A DNA stretch of 64,000 bases from Roseburia_C sp031555935 (GTDB taxonomy: Bacteria > Bacillota > Clostridia > Lachnospirales > Lachnospiraceae), in contig JAVBTX010000019.1 of the NCBI GenBank assembly GCA_031555935.1, positions 124,001 to 188,000 of the forward strand, read 5' to 3'. The position numbers and the translations under genes are program-made. Below, in pieces: positions 9,473-18,204 of this stretch. Every line of letters begins with the position of its first letter. Position 1 is the stretch's first letter. The notes beneath the pieces were generated by a model that was not told the origin of the DNA, did no database searches, and was given only the letters and a program-made list of their open reading frames with translations.

Positions 9473-9815
9473 TCTGATTCCTCTTTAATTCCGCCTCAAG
9501 CAGAGCCATTTCCTGCGTCAGACGTTTCACTCGCTCAGACAACTTAGATACGGAGACTGTCAACGTCATAATAATCAATAGCGAAAAGGCAAAGCCCATA
9601 AAAAACAACATATTGACTGGTAAATCAATCCCCACCAAACGAGTTACCCAATTTAACAGCTCTGGAAAAATGTCAAATAAAAGAACGATTGCACCAACAA
9701 AAAACCATACCAATGCATACTTTAATCCCATTTTCTTTTTCCGAACCATGTTGGCGATAATCAACAGAGATGCAACAATAAGCACTCCTACAAGTATTTG
9801 CAATCTTATACTCAT
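9465..9815 (-). CDS. DUF2304 small membrane protein
   Basis: 116 residues from MSIRLQILVGVLI; AGGAGG six bases before the ATG decides this start. Three hydrophobic segments (VGVLIVASLLIIANMV, YALVWFFVGAIVLLF and MLFFMGFAFSLLIIMTL) are followed by a charged coiled-coil tail with LSERVKRLTQEMALLEAELK. This is the standard DUF2304 architecture. Genes of this family commonly sit beside polyprenyl-phosphate glycosyltransferases, as here, so it may help present the lipid donor or anchor that enzyme. No catalytic role is visible. Confidence 0.85.
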   Translation of the reverse strand: MSIRLQILVGVLIVASLLIIANMVRKKKMGLKYALVWFFVGAIVLLFDIFPELLNWVTRLVGIDLPVNMLFFMGFAFSLLIIMTLTVSVSKLSERVKRLTQEMALLEAELKRNQNE

Positions 9816-9825
9816 CGTCTTCCTC

Positions 9826-10515
9826 CTATCTACGTATCGCTGCAATAAAAACAGCCAGCGTAACCTTTATCATATAGTAAATGGACCTCTTCAATGAAAT
9901 TGAAGAAACCCCTGCTTCTCTTTCTTTCATCCGAACCGGGACTTCCTCAATTTTCATCTTGCTTTTTAAAAGTGTTGTCACACTTTCCGGTTCTGGATAA
10001 TCCTTGGGATAATCTTCTGCAAACAATTCAATGACCCGACGATTTGCCATCCGCATTCCAGATGTCGGGTCAGTAATTTTCTTTCCTGTTAAAATTTTAA
10101 TCAGCAGCGTAAAATACCGAATGCCAATCCGACGCAGGCTGCTGGACTGAAATCCCTCTTTTGTTATGTATCTGGAGCCAATGACCATATCCAAATTTTC
10201 TTTTTGCAGCTTATCAGCCATTTCATTTAAATAGCGGGCATCATGCTGACCATCACCATCAAATTGAACGGCTATATCATAACCATTTCTCAGCGCATAC
10301 AAATAACCAGTCTGAACACCACCGCCAATGCCAAGATTCACTGGCAGATTAACCAGTCGAAAATCATTATCCCGACATATTTGTAAGGTATTGTCCGTCG
10401 AACAATCATTGACAATTATATAGTCAAAACCCTTCGCATTCTGGGTGATATCTGCTACTGTCTTTTCAATATTTCCCGATTCATTATAGGCCGGAATAAT
10501 TACAAGTTTCTTCAT
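9826..10515 (-). CDS. DPM1/GtrB-like polyprenyl-phosphate glycosyltransferase
   Basis: 229 residues from MKKLVIIPAYNESGN; the second of two adjacent ATGs is chosen because GGAG lies six bases upstream of it. Motifs: VNDCSTDNT near 40, NLGIGGGVQTGY near 66, FDGDGQHD near 88 (DxD) and DPTSGMRM near 150, all typical of dolichol-phosphate-mannose-synthase-like GT2 enzymes. It probably makes a polyprenyl-phosphate sugar used by a membrane GT-C protein outside the cell, with the DUF2304 and DUF2142 proteins as likely partners. The C-terminus has one hydrophobic stretch, so it is membrane associated rather than polytopic. Confidence 0.87.
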   Translation of the reverse strand: MKKLVIIPAYNESGNIEKTVADITQNAKGFDYIIVNDCSTDNTLQICRDNDFRLVNLPVNLGIGGGVQTGYLYALRNGYDIAVQFDGDGQHDARYLNEMADKLQKENLDMVIGSRYITKEGFQSSSLRRIGIRYFTLLIKILTGKKITDPTSGMRMANRRVIELFAEDYPKDYPEPESVTTLLKSKMKIEEVPVRMKEREAGVSSISLKRSIYYMIKVTLAVFIAAIRR

Positions 10516-10525
10516 CATTTGCTCC

Positions 10526-11356
10526 TTACTTCGCAAAAATCTTCAAATAAATATATATTGCAATATTTCGTAATTTTCGCATCATTACACTTAGATGACA
10601 TTCCAAGCGGCTAATTTTCAAAACTCCTAATGCGGCATGTTTTTCCACTAGTTTTTTATGTTCCGCCACATATACCGCCTGGTTCTCACCAATCAGATTG
10701 CCGGTGTTCGAATCATTACGAATCCGAAAACTGTTCAGCAACTGATGGATAATATAAATTTCACCAGCACATGCAATTCTGACCCACATGTCAAAATCCA
10801 AGATATAAGTGAAATTCGTATCAAAATAACCAGTCTGCTCAAGCACCGAGCGGCGGATTAAATTATTGACTGGAGCGCCAAAAAAGTTGTTAAACATCAG
10901 CGACGTCTTAGCAACTTTTTTACCATTTACAACGCCGCTTTTATGGTAACGTTTGAAGGAGCCTGTCGTCTTTCCATTCACATCAACAAGCCCCGTATCA
11001 CTTTCCACTAAGTTTACCGACGGATGCGCTGCCATTGCCTTTGCTTCTAGCTCGATGGCATTTTTAGCAATCATATCATCCGCACAAATCAGCTTGATAT
11101 ATTCACCGCGGCACAACCGCAAGCACTTGTTCCAATTGCCGACCATGCCTAAGTTCTTTTCATTTTCATAAATTGTAATTCGCTTGTCCGTTTCACGAAG
11201 TCTTTTTAAAATACCTACGGTGTCATCCGTTGATTGGTCATCAACCACCAGCAGCTCAATATTTTTATAGGACTGATTTAAAATTGAGACGATGGTATCT
11301 TCAATATATGCGCTGCTATTATATGCCGGAATGCATATACTCACTAATGCTTCCAT
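10526..11356 (-). CDS. Family 2 glycosyltransferase
   Basis: 276 residues from MEALVSICIPAYNSSAY; GAGAGG lies nine bases upstream. VVDDQSTDDT near residue 38, KNLGMVGNWNKCL near 70 and LICADDMIAKNA near 92 (CADD as the DxD equivalent) define a GT2 core; YILDFDMWVRIACAG follows in the acceptor region. It starts two bases after the rmlD stop codon, so it is likely translated together with it. Substrate not determinable; rhamnose transfer is plausible from the context. Confidence 0.87.
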   Translation of the reverse strand: MEALVSICIPAYNSSAYIEDTIVSILNQSYKNIELLVVDDQSTDDTVGILKRLRETDKRITIYENEKNLGMVGNWNKCLRLCRGEYIKLICADDMIAKNAIELEAKAMAAHPSVNLVESDTGLVDVNGKTTGSFKRYHKSGVVNGKKVAKTSLMFNNFFGAPVNNLIRRSVLEQTGYFDTNFTYILDFDMWVRIACAGEIYIIHQLLNSFRIRNDSNTGNLIGENQAVYVAEHKKLVEKHAALGVLKISRLECHLSVMMRKLRNIAIYIYLKIFAK

Positions 11357-11358
11357 TG

Positions 11359-12228
11359 TTAAATTCCTCTCATGTACTCCGCAATGGCATCTTTCCAATC
11401 CGCCATCTTATAATCAGTTGTCAGATTCAGCATATAGTTTTCAAGCACAGAATACGCTGGTCTAGCTGCTGATGCCGGATATTTCTCGGCATACTCTTTC
11501 GTTGTAATAAACTCGACTTCAGTATCTTTGCCTGCCAGACGAAAGATTTCTTTGGCAAAATCAGCCCAACTGCAATCGCCTTCACATGTTCCATGAAATA
11601 ATCCGTAATTTTCAGTCGGCTCTAGGTGACGAATCATTCTCGCCAACTCTAATGCGCTTGTCGGACTACCAAGCTGATCACAAACCACGCTCACCTTATC
11701 ATTTGTTTCAGCCAGACGCAGCATTGTTTTTGCAAAGTTCTTTCCATCGCCGTACAGCCACGCTGTTCGAACAATAAAATATCGCTCAGCAAATTGCTGA
11801 ACAAAACGTTCACCTTCTAATTTCGTTTTACCATAAGCACTGTTTGGTGCAACCTCATCAAATTCTGTATACGGTTTTGTTCCATTGCCAGCAAATACAT
11901 AATCGGTCGAAACATGAATCAACTTTGCTCCAACTTCTTTTGCCGCAATGCTCAAATTTCTTGGACCAATTGCGTTAATCCGATATGCACTATCCCATTG
12001 CTGTTCGCATAAATCTACTGCGGTATGCGCCGCACAGTTGATAATCACATCAGGGGTTGTCCTTCTAACTAAATGAAGCACCGCCTCAACATTAGTAATA
12101 TCAAGCGCCGTCACGCCGTCACCTTCACATACGTCGGTATTAATAAACTCTACTGCATCTTCTGCATACACTTTATTTATCGCTCTGCCCAGCTGACCGT
12201 TACATCCCGTCACCAGAATCTTCTTCAT
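11359..12228 (-). CDS. rmlD: dTDP-4-dehydrorhamnose reductase
   Basis: 289 residues. The Rossmann motif GCNGQLG at residues 8-14, STDYVFAG near 107 and the Tyr132-x3-Lys136 pair of AYGKTK mark RmlD of the SDR superfamily, and the late YSVLENYML resembles the conserved C-terminal segment. It reduces dTDP-4-keto-L-rhamnose to dTDP-L-rhamnose with NAD(P)H. The other Rml enzymes (RmlA, RmlB, RmlC) are not in this window and must be encoded elsewhere. It opens the polysaccharide block, 30 bases after the HPr gene, so transcription may run through from glmM. Confidence 0.93.
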   Translation of the reverse strand: MKKILVTGCNGQLGRAINKVYAEDAVEFINTDVCEGDGVTALDITNVEAVLHLVRRTTPDVIINCAAHTAVDLCEQQWDSAYRINAIGPRNLSIAAKEVGAKLIHVSTDYVFAGNGTKPYTEFDEVAPNSAYGKTKLEGERFVQQFAERYFIVRTAWLYGDGKNFAKTMLRLAETNDKVSVVCDQLGSPTSALELARMIRHLEPTENYGLFHGTCEGDCSWADFAKEIFRLAGKDTEVEFITTKEYAEKYPASAARPAYSVLENYMLNLTTDYKMADWKDAIAEYMRGI

Positions 12229-12258
12229 GCTATTTCCTCATTTCTATTTATAATCGTT

Positions 12259-12522
12259 CTATTCTCCAAGGCCACTCTCGACTACTTGTACCATTGACTG
12301 CAATGCCACTTCCTCATCTTCGCCTTCACAGCAAAATTCAATCTCATCACCGGATTTGACACATGCTCCCAACACACTTAACACGCTTTTTGCATTCGCG
12401 GTATTGCCGCCATAATGAAATGTAACCAATGACTTAAACTGCATTGCCTCTTTGCACAAAATTCCAGCCGGCCGCAAATGCAGACCGGTTGGATTCTTTA
12501 TTCTTACTTTCTGACTAACCAT
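12259..12522 (-). CDS. ptsH: HPr family phosphocarrier protein
   Basis: 87 residues from MVSQKVRIKNPTG, with AGAAGG seven bases upstream. GLHLRPAG places the phospho-accepting histidine at His15, and NAKSVLSVLG puts serine exactly at position 46, the HPr-kinase site. Both key residues are present, so it can act in the phosphotransferase chain and not only as a Crh-like regulator. Unusually it is not with ptsI but sits between glmM and rmlD, which ties sugar-uptake status physically to envelope precursor genes. Whether this is the only HPr of the organism is unknown. Confidence 0.9.
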   Translation of the reverse strand: MVSQKVRIKNPTGLHLRPAGILCKEAMQFKSLVTFHYGGNTANAKSVLSVLGACVKSGDEIEFCCEGEDEEVALQSMVQVVESGLGE

Positions 12523-12564
12523 CCCTTTACCTTCTTCCTTATCATTATTGCCAAACAATAATTT

Positions 12565-13914
12565 TTATAGCATAATCTTTGTAATCAATTCTGCCAATGT
12601 CCTCGCATCTTCATCAATCATGTTTTGGTCCTTGCCCTCAATCATAACTCGCACAAGCGGTTCAGTTCCAGATGGACGAATCAAAACGCGACCCTCGCCG
12701 TTATATTTCTTCTCTAATTCAGTAATCGCCTCAGCAATTTCTGAGTATTCCATAAATTTTTCTTTTTTATGATTTGGTACCTTAGCATTAATCAGTGCTT
12801 GTGGTAACACATCCATCACCTTCGCTAACTCCGATAATTTTTTGCCCGTGTCCGCCATTACCTGCAATAAATGCAGTGCACTTAACAAACCATCACCCGT
12901 GGTATTATCATCCAAAAAGATAATATGACCAGATTGTTCCCCGCCGAGGTTATAACCATTTGCCAACATATTTTCAAGAACATAACGGTCACCTACTTTG
13001 GTCTTTTCGACATGAATGTTCTTTTTCTCACCCATCAAGGAAAAGCCTAGGTTTGACATAATTGTAACCACAATTGTATCTTTCTTAAGACGGCCCTTTT
13101 TCTTCATATAATTACCGCAGATTGCCAGCAACTGGTCACCATCTACCACGGTACCATTTTCATCAACTGCCAGCATCCGGTCAGCATCACCATCAAAAGC
13201 AATTCCGACATTGGCCTTTTCATATACTACCCGCGCCTGCAATTCTTCCATATGAGTCGAGCCGCAGTTTGAATTAATATTTGTTCCGTCTGGTCTCTTA
13301 TGAATTGCCACCAGATTAGCGCCTAGCTCAAGCAAAGTTTTTTCGGCGGTATAATGAGACGCCCCTTCCGCACAGTCAATTACGACCTTCAAGCCGGACA
13401 AGTCAACCGGTACCGTCTTTTTCATAAACTTCACATATTCATCGCGGATATCAAAACGATAATCAATTGCCCCTACACCAGAACCAATCGGCAATACCAC
13501 ATCTTTCATTTTATTATGAATCAGTGATTCAATCTCGTCTTCTAATTCATCCGACAGCTTATATCCATCACCATTAAAGAATTTGATTCCGTTAAATTCC
13601 ATTGGGTTATGTGATGCCGAGATTACAACTCCTGCATCTACTTTATGTTTTCTAGTCAGATAAGCAATTGCTGGCGTTGGTACAACCCCTACATAAATCG
13701 CATTGGCACCAACAGAACAAATACCTGCCATCAGCGCATTGGCCAACATTCCTCCCGATATTCTCGTATCACATCCAACGATAATTGTCGGTTGATGTTC
13801 TTGCTCTTTGGTAAGCACGTAAGCCCCTGCCTGACCTAGCTGTGTTGCCAGCTCAATGGTCAGCTCCGAACCTGCAATTCCTCTTACTCCATCTGTTCCA
13901 AACATTCTGCCCAT
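12565..13914 (-). CDS. glmM: Phosphoglucosamine mutase
   Basis: 449 residues, the standard length. Starts MGRMFGTDGVRG; GGAGG lies seven bases upstream. VISASHNPMEFNG carries the phosphoserine Ser101, AFDGDADRMLAVD near 240 binds Mg2+, and IRPSGTEPLVRVM near 415 is the phosphate-binding loop. It converts glucosamine-6-phosphate to glucosamine-1-phosphate for UDP-GlcNAc synthesis. It follows cdaA and cdaR as in most Firmicutes, where GlmM is known to bind and inhibit CdaA, linking c-di-AMP to wall precursor flow. Confidence 0.97.
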   Translation of the reverse strand: MGRMFGTDGVRGIAGSELTIELATQLGQAGAYVLTKEQEHQPTIIVGCDTRISGGMLANALMAGICSVGANAIYVGVVPTPAIAYLTRKHKVDAGVVISASHNPMEFNGIKFFNGDGYKLSDELEDEIESLIHNKMKDVVLPIGSGVGAIDYRFDIRDEYVKFMKKTVPVDLSGLKVVIDCAEGASHYTAEKTLLELGANLVAIHKRPDGTNINSNCGSTHMEELQARVVYEKANVGIAFDGDADRMLAVDENGTVVDGDQLLAICGNYMKKKGRLKKDTIVVTIMSNLGFSLMGEKKNIHVEKTKVGDRYVLENMLANGYNLGGEQSGHIIFLDDNTTGDGLLSALHLLQVMADTGKKLSELAKVMDVLPQALINAKVPNHKKEKFMEYSEIAEAITELEKKYNGEGRVLIRPSGTEPLVRVMIEGKDQNMIDEDARTLAELITKIML

Positions 13915-13938
13915 TAATTTTCCTCCAAAATCTTTTTA

Positions 13939-15330
13939 TTATTGTTCAGTGCTATTTTCATCCACCTTATTCGTGGCGTCATCCTGATTTTTAGTATTAT
14001 TTTTGTTATTGTTTTTGTTATTATTTTTCGAATTGTTATTGGTATTATCATCAGTATTTCCGCTGTCGTCTTCTTCTTTTTTGATAATCGTCAGCGTTAC
14101 CATCTGGTCTGCATCGGTACTATAAATCGCATCATCCAAGGTGATGATTAATGCCACTGTATGCTCACCAGCCTTCAGGCCGTTCAAATCAACGGTCACG
14201 GTAATGTCCTCGGCCGTAAGCTTTTCAATATTAGAGCTCAATCCACGAATCGGCAAGCTAATACTTTCATTATCAAATTCGACTAAATATCCCTTTGCTA
14301 AGTCCTTAAGCAAAATATTATCAGTCGGTATCTCCCATGCGACATCTTCTATCTTTTCAATCGTTACCGTGATATCAACCTTCTTCTCCAGTTCGCCGAC
14401 TAAGGTTACACCGTTTGGTAAATAGGTAGAAAAATCTACGGTTATACTGAATGTCTCGGTCGCCCCCTCCATATCAACAATACCGTCAGGTATCGTAATC
14501 ACATTTAAGGTATTAAGCGTCGCTGCGGAACCTTTTATATCAACCGTCTGCGGCGAATAGGTAATGCCCGTATTCACATAGCCATCTGCTGGTGTACCCG
14601 TAACATTGGCACTTATTTCAATTGTTTTAACGTCAAGAATCTTGGCAGTAATACTAACGGTTTCAACATTCTTATTTAACCGCGATGTATCTTCGATTAG
14701 ATTACCATCAATATCATAGAATTTTGGTACCACATTCTCACTAAGGGTTACGGATGCTCCGGTCACATCAATCGTTGCCGTCGCGGTGTCAGCAATCTGT
14801 GACACTAGCGATGCCGGTCCCGAAATATTGACAACATTTGGCAATGCCTCAACCGCTCCCACCGCATAGTTTTCCGCTGGTGTACCCACGTATTCCGGTT
14901 TAATTACAACCGGTTTTGCTTGCAAATCCTCAACATTAAAATGCAAATACTGGGTTTTTGACACAATCCGAACTGAGCTTGCCGAGCGCGTTGCCTCAAT
15001 CTCAATCGGTACCCGCCATGATTCATCATTTTTTTCAATTTTACTTAAATCTGCTGTTGCCTGAAAATCGGTACTATTAAGAAGCTTTAATACCGAGCGT
15101 TTTGCTGAAACACGAAAATCAACCGCATTTTTGCCATCGACGATTTCGTAATATTTATTCATCTCCGTAATTGCTTCTTCGTTTTTCATCTTAACGGATA
15201 CCGTGAAAGGCGCTGTTATCGTCGGATCATCCAGATTTATAACTACCACCCAAAGAATCACTGCGGATAAAAGTGCCATGACTTTTAAGCCCAGATTATT
15301 GGTCACTCGTTTTATCAGTTTTTTTAGCAT
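13939..15330 (-). CDS. cdaR: YbbR-domain regulator of CdaA
   Basis: 463 residues from MLKKLIKRVTNNLGLK; AGGAGG seven bases before this ATG fixes the start inside the end of cdaA (35-base overlap). One N-terminal membrane helix (VMALLSAVILWVVVINL) is followed by four YbbR repeats, recognisable by recurring patterns such as VNISGPASLVSQI and VDIKGSAATLNTL, and by a low-complexity Asn/Lys/Asp-rich tail (residues about 430-463). CdaR is an extracytoplasmic membrane-anchored modulator of the diadenylate cyclase CdaA. The Asn/Lys-rich tail is unusual and may be a flexible wall-contacting segment. Confidence 0.93.
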   Translation of the reverse strand: MLKKLIKRVTNNLGLKVMALLSAVILWVVVINLDDPTITAPFTVSVKMKNEEAITEMNKYYEIVDGKNAVDFRVSAKRSVLKLLNSTDFQATADLSKIEKNDESWRVPIEIEATRSASSVRIVSKTQYLHFNVEDLQAKPVVIKPEYVGTPAENYAVGAVEALPNVVNISGPASLVSQIADTATATIDVTGASVTLSENVVPKFYDIDGNLIEDTSRLNKNVETVSITAKILDVKTIEISANVTGTPADGYVNTGITYSPQTVDIKGSAATLNTLNVITIPDGIVDMEGATETFSITVDFSTYLPNGVTLVGELEKKVDITVTIEKIEDVAWEIPTDNILLKDLAKGYLVEFDNESISLPIRGLSSNIEKLTAEDITVTVDLNGLKAGEHTVALIITLDDAIYSTDADQMVTLTIIKKEEDDSGNTDDNTNNNSKNNNKNNNKNNTKNQDDATNKVDENSTEQ

Positions 15331-16204
15331 GACCCAGCCTCCTTGGTAGAATTTTTTTGTGTTTTGGCTCGACGTTGTTGCGCTGCAAAAAACGTAATTT
15401 GCTGCGTAAAAATTCAGCATCGACATTGCGGTAAAGCTCGCCCCCCATTGCCAATGATACTTTTCCATTTTCTTCGGAAACAACAATGGTCAATGAATCA
15501 CTGACCTCGCTGACTCCAACTGCCGCTCGATGCCTCGTGCCAAGCTCTTTGCTAAGCTCCATATTATCGGACAATGGCAAATAGCAAGTGGCCGAAACCA
15601 CTCGGTCCCCACGGACAATAATGGCGCCATCGTGTAATGGTGTGTTTTTTTCAAATATATTCAGTAATAGCTGACTTGATACAAGCGAATCAAGCGAAAT
15701 TCCCGTTCGCTCATATTCTGCCAGCATAATTTCATTTTCAACCACGATCAGAGCACCTGTTTTTACTTTGCCCATCTCATAGCATGCTTTTACTAATTCA
15801 TTAATGGTTTTTTCACTGAATTTCTCGATTCCGGATTTAGAAAATTCAAAAGAAAAAAGAGACGTAATAAATTTCTTTCTTCCCAACTGCTCCAGCGCAC
15901 TTCGAAGCTCTGGCTGAAAAATAATAACAAGGGCAATAATAGCTACATTAATCGTTCGTTCGGCAATCCAAAGAATCGTACTCATCTGGAAAATTACGGC
16001 TACCAAAACAAAAGCAAGAATTACCAGCAAGCCCTTGAGCAAAGCCCAAGCCCTGGTATTTTTCACCCATACCATCATTTCATACAGCAAAAATGCTATA
16101 ATAATAATCTCTACAATATCTGTTTTATTCACATTTGGCAGATTCTCCATCCAGCCAACTAACGTATCTTTTATATTTCCATATAATGTCGTCAGGCTTC
16201 CCAC
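15296..16204 (-). CDS. cdaA: Membrane diadenylate cyclase
   Basis: About 302 residues with a GTG start; the GTG that codes for the residue before GSLTTLYG is preferred because AAGGAA lies nine bases upstream, the GTG three codons earlier having no spacing. Three membrane helices (about 30-95) precede the DAC domain, in which PLHDGAIIV (DGA motif, near 192) and GTRHRAAVG (RHR motif, near 225) are intact. It condenses two ATP to c-di-AMP, controlling potassium and osmolyte transport and wall integrity. The overlap with cdaR and the following glmM form the canonical cdaA-cdaR-glmM operon. Confidence 0.96.
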   Translation of the reverse strand: MGSLTTLYGNIKDTLVGWMENLPNVNKTDIVEIIIIAFLLYEMMVWVKNTRAWALLKGLLVILAFVLVAVIFQMSTILWIAERTINVAIIALVIIFQPELRSALEQLGRKKFITSLFSFEFSKSGIEKFSEKTINELVKACYEMGKVKTGALIVVENEIMLAEYERTGISLDSLVSSQLLLNIFEKNTPLHDGAIIVRGDRVVSATCYLPLSDNMELSKELGTRHRAAVGVSEVSDSLTIVVSEENGKVSLAMGGELYRNVDAEFLRSKLRFLQRNNVEPKHKKILPRRLGHAKKTDKTSDQ

Positions 16205-16234
16205 GCGTCTCACTTCCTTTTGCCATTATTGTAT

Positions 16235-17254
16235 TTAAAAGTCCAGCAAGTCCTTATCGATATCCATATCCTTTGCTAATTCATCCTTTGAAATACGGTC
16301 ACGATTTTTCATCTGTCCCTTATCTTTGCCACCAAAACTTTTCACTTGCTTCTCTGTTGTTGTTACATAAAGCTTAGGCACTGCTTTTACATAGTAGTAA
16401 TATTCATCATCCTCAAACTGAACACGCTCAGTCCTTGTATAATCTAGGTTAAAGAAGATAAACTGCTGGATGAATCCAATCACTAGTGAAATGACACTTC
16501 CCAGCACCAGCCACAAGGTCTTACCCTGAATCCCTAATATCATATAACCGGTAAACAGTACCGCAAACCCAATCAAGATTCCTGTAATGATGGCAATACT
16601 CCAAGCATGGTCCACTGACATGCGACGAATCACATATACCAATATCATGATTAACACAAACGCGGCCAGCACTAAATACATTTCTTTATTACCAATCAAT
16701 TGATTTAATGCAATCACAAATTTCGAAGTAGCACTGCCACTCTCATCCTGCACCTCGCTTAACAGTGCTGAGTTATCTTTTACGCCGGATAAAAAATAGT
16801 ACACTACGGTTCCGCTTAGTACCGATACTGCCGAAGCCGGACTTCTCAGCAAGCCAATTGAAACTGGCATCATATATGGGATATGTAGCACAAAAGAAAT
16901 TGGTGTCAGTATCGTATAGTGCCCATCTTTTGGCGAAAACCGAAAATAAAGCAAACCAATCAGTAAAAACACCAATAAACCAATCACACAAACCTCTAAT
17001 GACAAGGCATATAAATGCAACAGCAGCAACACCATCGCAAACAACACGATTGTATTTATCGGTAATATTGAACATAACAATGCGATAACCAAATTCACTG
17101 GTAAGCCTGAGATTTTCTTCATATAACCAAAGCTATTACTAATCATTAAAAATGTTGTTAATGCCAATATAAACTTTAACACCGGAACAATATATACTTC
17201 ATACTTACCGTAAAAATGTCTTACGCGTTCTTTCAATTCCAATAAGTCGCTCAT
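16235..17254 (-). CDS. Unknown polytopic membrane protein upstream of cdaA
   Basis: 339 residues from MSDLLELKERVRHFYG; GGAGG five bases upstream. About nine hydrophobic segments (from VLKFILALTTFLMI to LVLGSVISLVIGFIQQF) are followed by a cytoplasmic tail of about 70 residues with an acidic/aromatic patch (FEDDEYYYYVKAVPK) and a charged end. No family recognised; some related clostridial proteins carry vague permease names. It lies 30 bases before cdaA and 14 bases after another unknown membrane gene, so the three are almost certainly co-transcribed. A role in envelope sensing or c-di-AMP-linked transport is possible but not shown. Confidence 0.8.
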   Translation of the reverse strand: MSDLLELKERVRHFYGKYEVYIVPVLKFILALTTFLMISNSFGYMKKISGLPVNLVIALLCSILPINTIVLFAMVLLLLHLYALSLEVCVIGLLVFLLIGLLYFRFSPKDGHYTILTPISFVLHIPYMMPVSIGLLRSPASAVSVLSGTVVYYFLSGVKDNSALLSEVQDESGSATSKFVIALNQLIGNKEMYLVLAAFVLIMILVYVIRRMSVDHAWSIAIITGILIGFAVLFTGYMILGIQGKTLWLVLGSVISLVIGFIQQFIFFNLDYTRTERVQFEDDEYYYYVKAVPKLYVTTTEKQVKSFGGKDKGQMKNRDRISKDELAKDMDIDKDLLDF

Positions 17255-17268
17255 GTATGCCTCCAAAT

Positions 17269-17688
17269 CTAATCAAAATCTTCCAGGTTTCCTGACTTGC
17301 TTTCGCTTTCATATAAGCGGCTCACCTTTTTCAACCTGCCATAAAATATTTTCAGCTGTCTACGTCCTCTGGCATAGCGCATATGATACACAACATAAGT
17401 GATAATCAAATATACCGACATTAATATCAGATACTTTATCAGTATTTCCGTTCCAAAGCCAATCAAATCCATTTTATTGATATTTTCTAATAGATAATCC
17501 ATCTGGTATATGCCCCACATCAGCAGCATAATTGCAAACGCAATGGTTCCCATCAAAAAACTCTTGAGCATTTCAAGGCTAACATAATCGCCACGAAAAT
17601 ATTGCCGTATTCTCCGCTCCTCTTTTCCTTCGTGAGCTTCGAAAGCGGCCAGTCTGGTCATATGTCTGACTCTTTCTTTACTAATCAT
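17269..17688 (-). CDS. Unknown two-helix membrane protein
   Basis: 139 residues. Basic N-terminus (RIRQYFRGDYVSLEMLKSF), two membrane helices (LMGTIAFAIMLLMWGIY and YLILMSVYLIITYVVYH), then a basic helix YARGRRQLKIFYGRLKK and an acidic end. No family recognised. It is the first gene after a good promoter (ATTATA on plus at 17720-17725), so it heads the operon running to cdaA-cdaR-glmM and perhaps further. GGGG ten bases before the ATG serves as ribosome site. Confidence 0.75.
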   Translation of the reverse strand: MISKERVRHMTRLAAFEAHEGKEERRIRQYFRGDYVSLEMLKSFLMGTIAFAIMLLMWGIYQMDYLLENINKMDLIGFGTEILIKYLILMSVYLIITYVVYHMRYARGRRQLKIFYGRLKKVSRLYESESKSGNLEDFD

Positions 17689-17719
17689 AGTTCACCCCAT
17701 CTTAATAAACATTATTTTT

Positions 17720-17725
17720 ATTATA
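17720..17725 (-). promoter_or_regulatory. Extended -10 promoter of the cdaA-glmM operon
   Basis: On the minus strand the sequence TGCTATAAT provides an extended -10 (TG-n-TATAAT) 32 bases before the 17688 start codon; the -35 (TTTGCA at 17 bases) is weak. It lies just downstream of the yvyF-like terminator in transcription order, so it is the first promoter for the operon ending at or beyond glmM. Confidence 0.6.
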
Positions 17726-17751
17726 GCATAGTTACCATTCAATGCAAAGAA

Positions 17752-17783
17752 AAAAAACTGCCGCTATCATTCGGCAGTTTTTT
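17752..17783 (-). terminator. Terminator after the comF-yvyF pair
   Basis: Perfect 12-bp stem: AAAAAACTGCCG (17752-17763), 8-base loop, CGGCAGTTTTTT (17772-17783). It begins one base after the yvyF-like stop codon and gives a T-run in the minus direction; the A-run would also let it work on plus transcripts. Confidence 0.9.
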
Positions 17784-17784
17784 A

Positions 17785-18192
17785 TTATTTATCCAAAAAT
17801 CGCATCTTGTCTCGATCTCGGAAATTTTTCGATTTGTCTTCCACAACTTTTGGTTTCTCCATCACACTGTTCAAATCGCTTTTTACCTTATTCTTACATT
17901 CTTCACAGAACCGACCTGTTTTAATCGTCTTACCACAAACCTCACAATCAATGCCGATTGGTGAATCAGGTGAGAACGTCAACCGTTCTTCTCTTACCCA
18001 CTGACGAATCTGCTGAACCGTCACCTCATTATCATCAGCTACTGCCGAGATAGTAGAATTTGGTTTGTCTCTTAAGTATTCTTTTACTTCCTGAAACTTT
18101 GTTTCCAGCGCATCTCTGCACGCCGGACAAGTCGGTGGTCCTGAAAAATAATTAAATAATCTGCCGCAGCCTCTGCAATTACGTACATCCAT
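17785..18192 (-). CDS. YvyF-like flagellar-operon protein
   Basis: 135 residues. An N-terminal zinc-ribbon-like CRGCGRLFNYFSGPPTCPAC, a central winged-helix-like part (ISAVADDNEVTVQQIRQWVREERLTF) and a second pair of CxxC (CEVCGKTIKTGRFCEEC). This is the architecture of B. subtilis YvyF (TIGR03826), encoded after comFC and before flgM. Here it also directly follows comF (12 bases), but no flgM is present, since a terminator follows. Function in B. subtilis is poorly defined; DNA or RNA binding is likely from the domains. Confidence 0.85.
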   Translation of the reverse strand: MDVRNCRGCGRLFNYFSGPPTCPACRDALETKFQEVKEYLRDKPNSTISAVADDNEVTVQQIRQWVREERLTFSPDSPIGIDCEVCGKTIKTGRFCEECKNKVKSDLNSVMEKPKVVEDKSKNFRDRDKMRFLDK

Positions 18193-18204
18193 CTCTGTGC
18201 CCTC

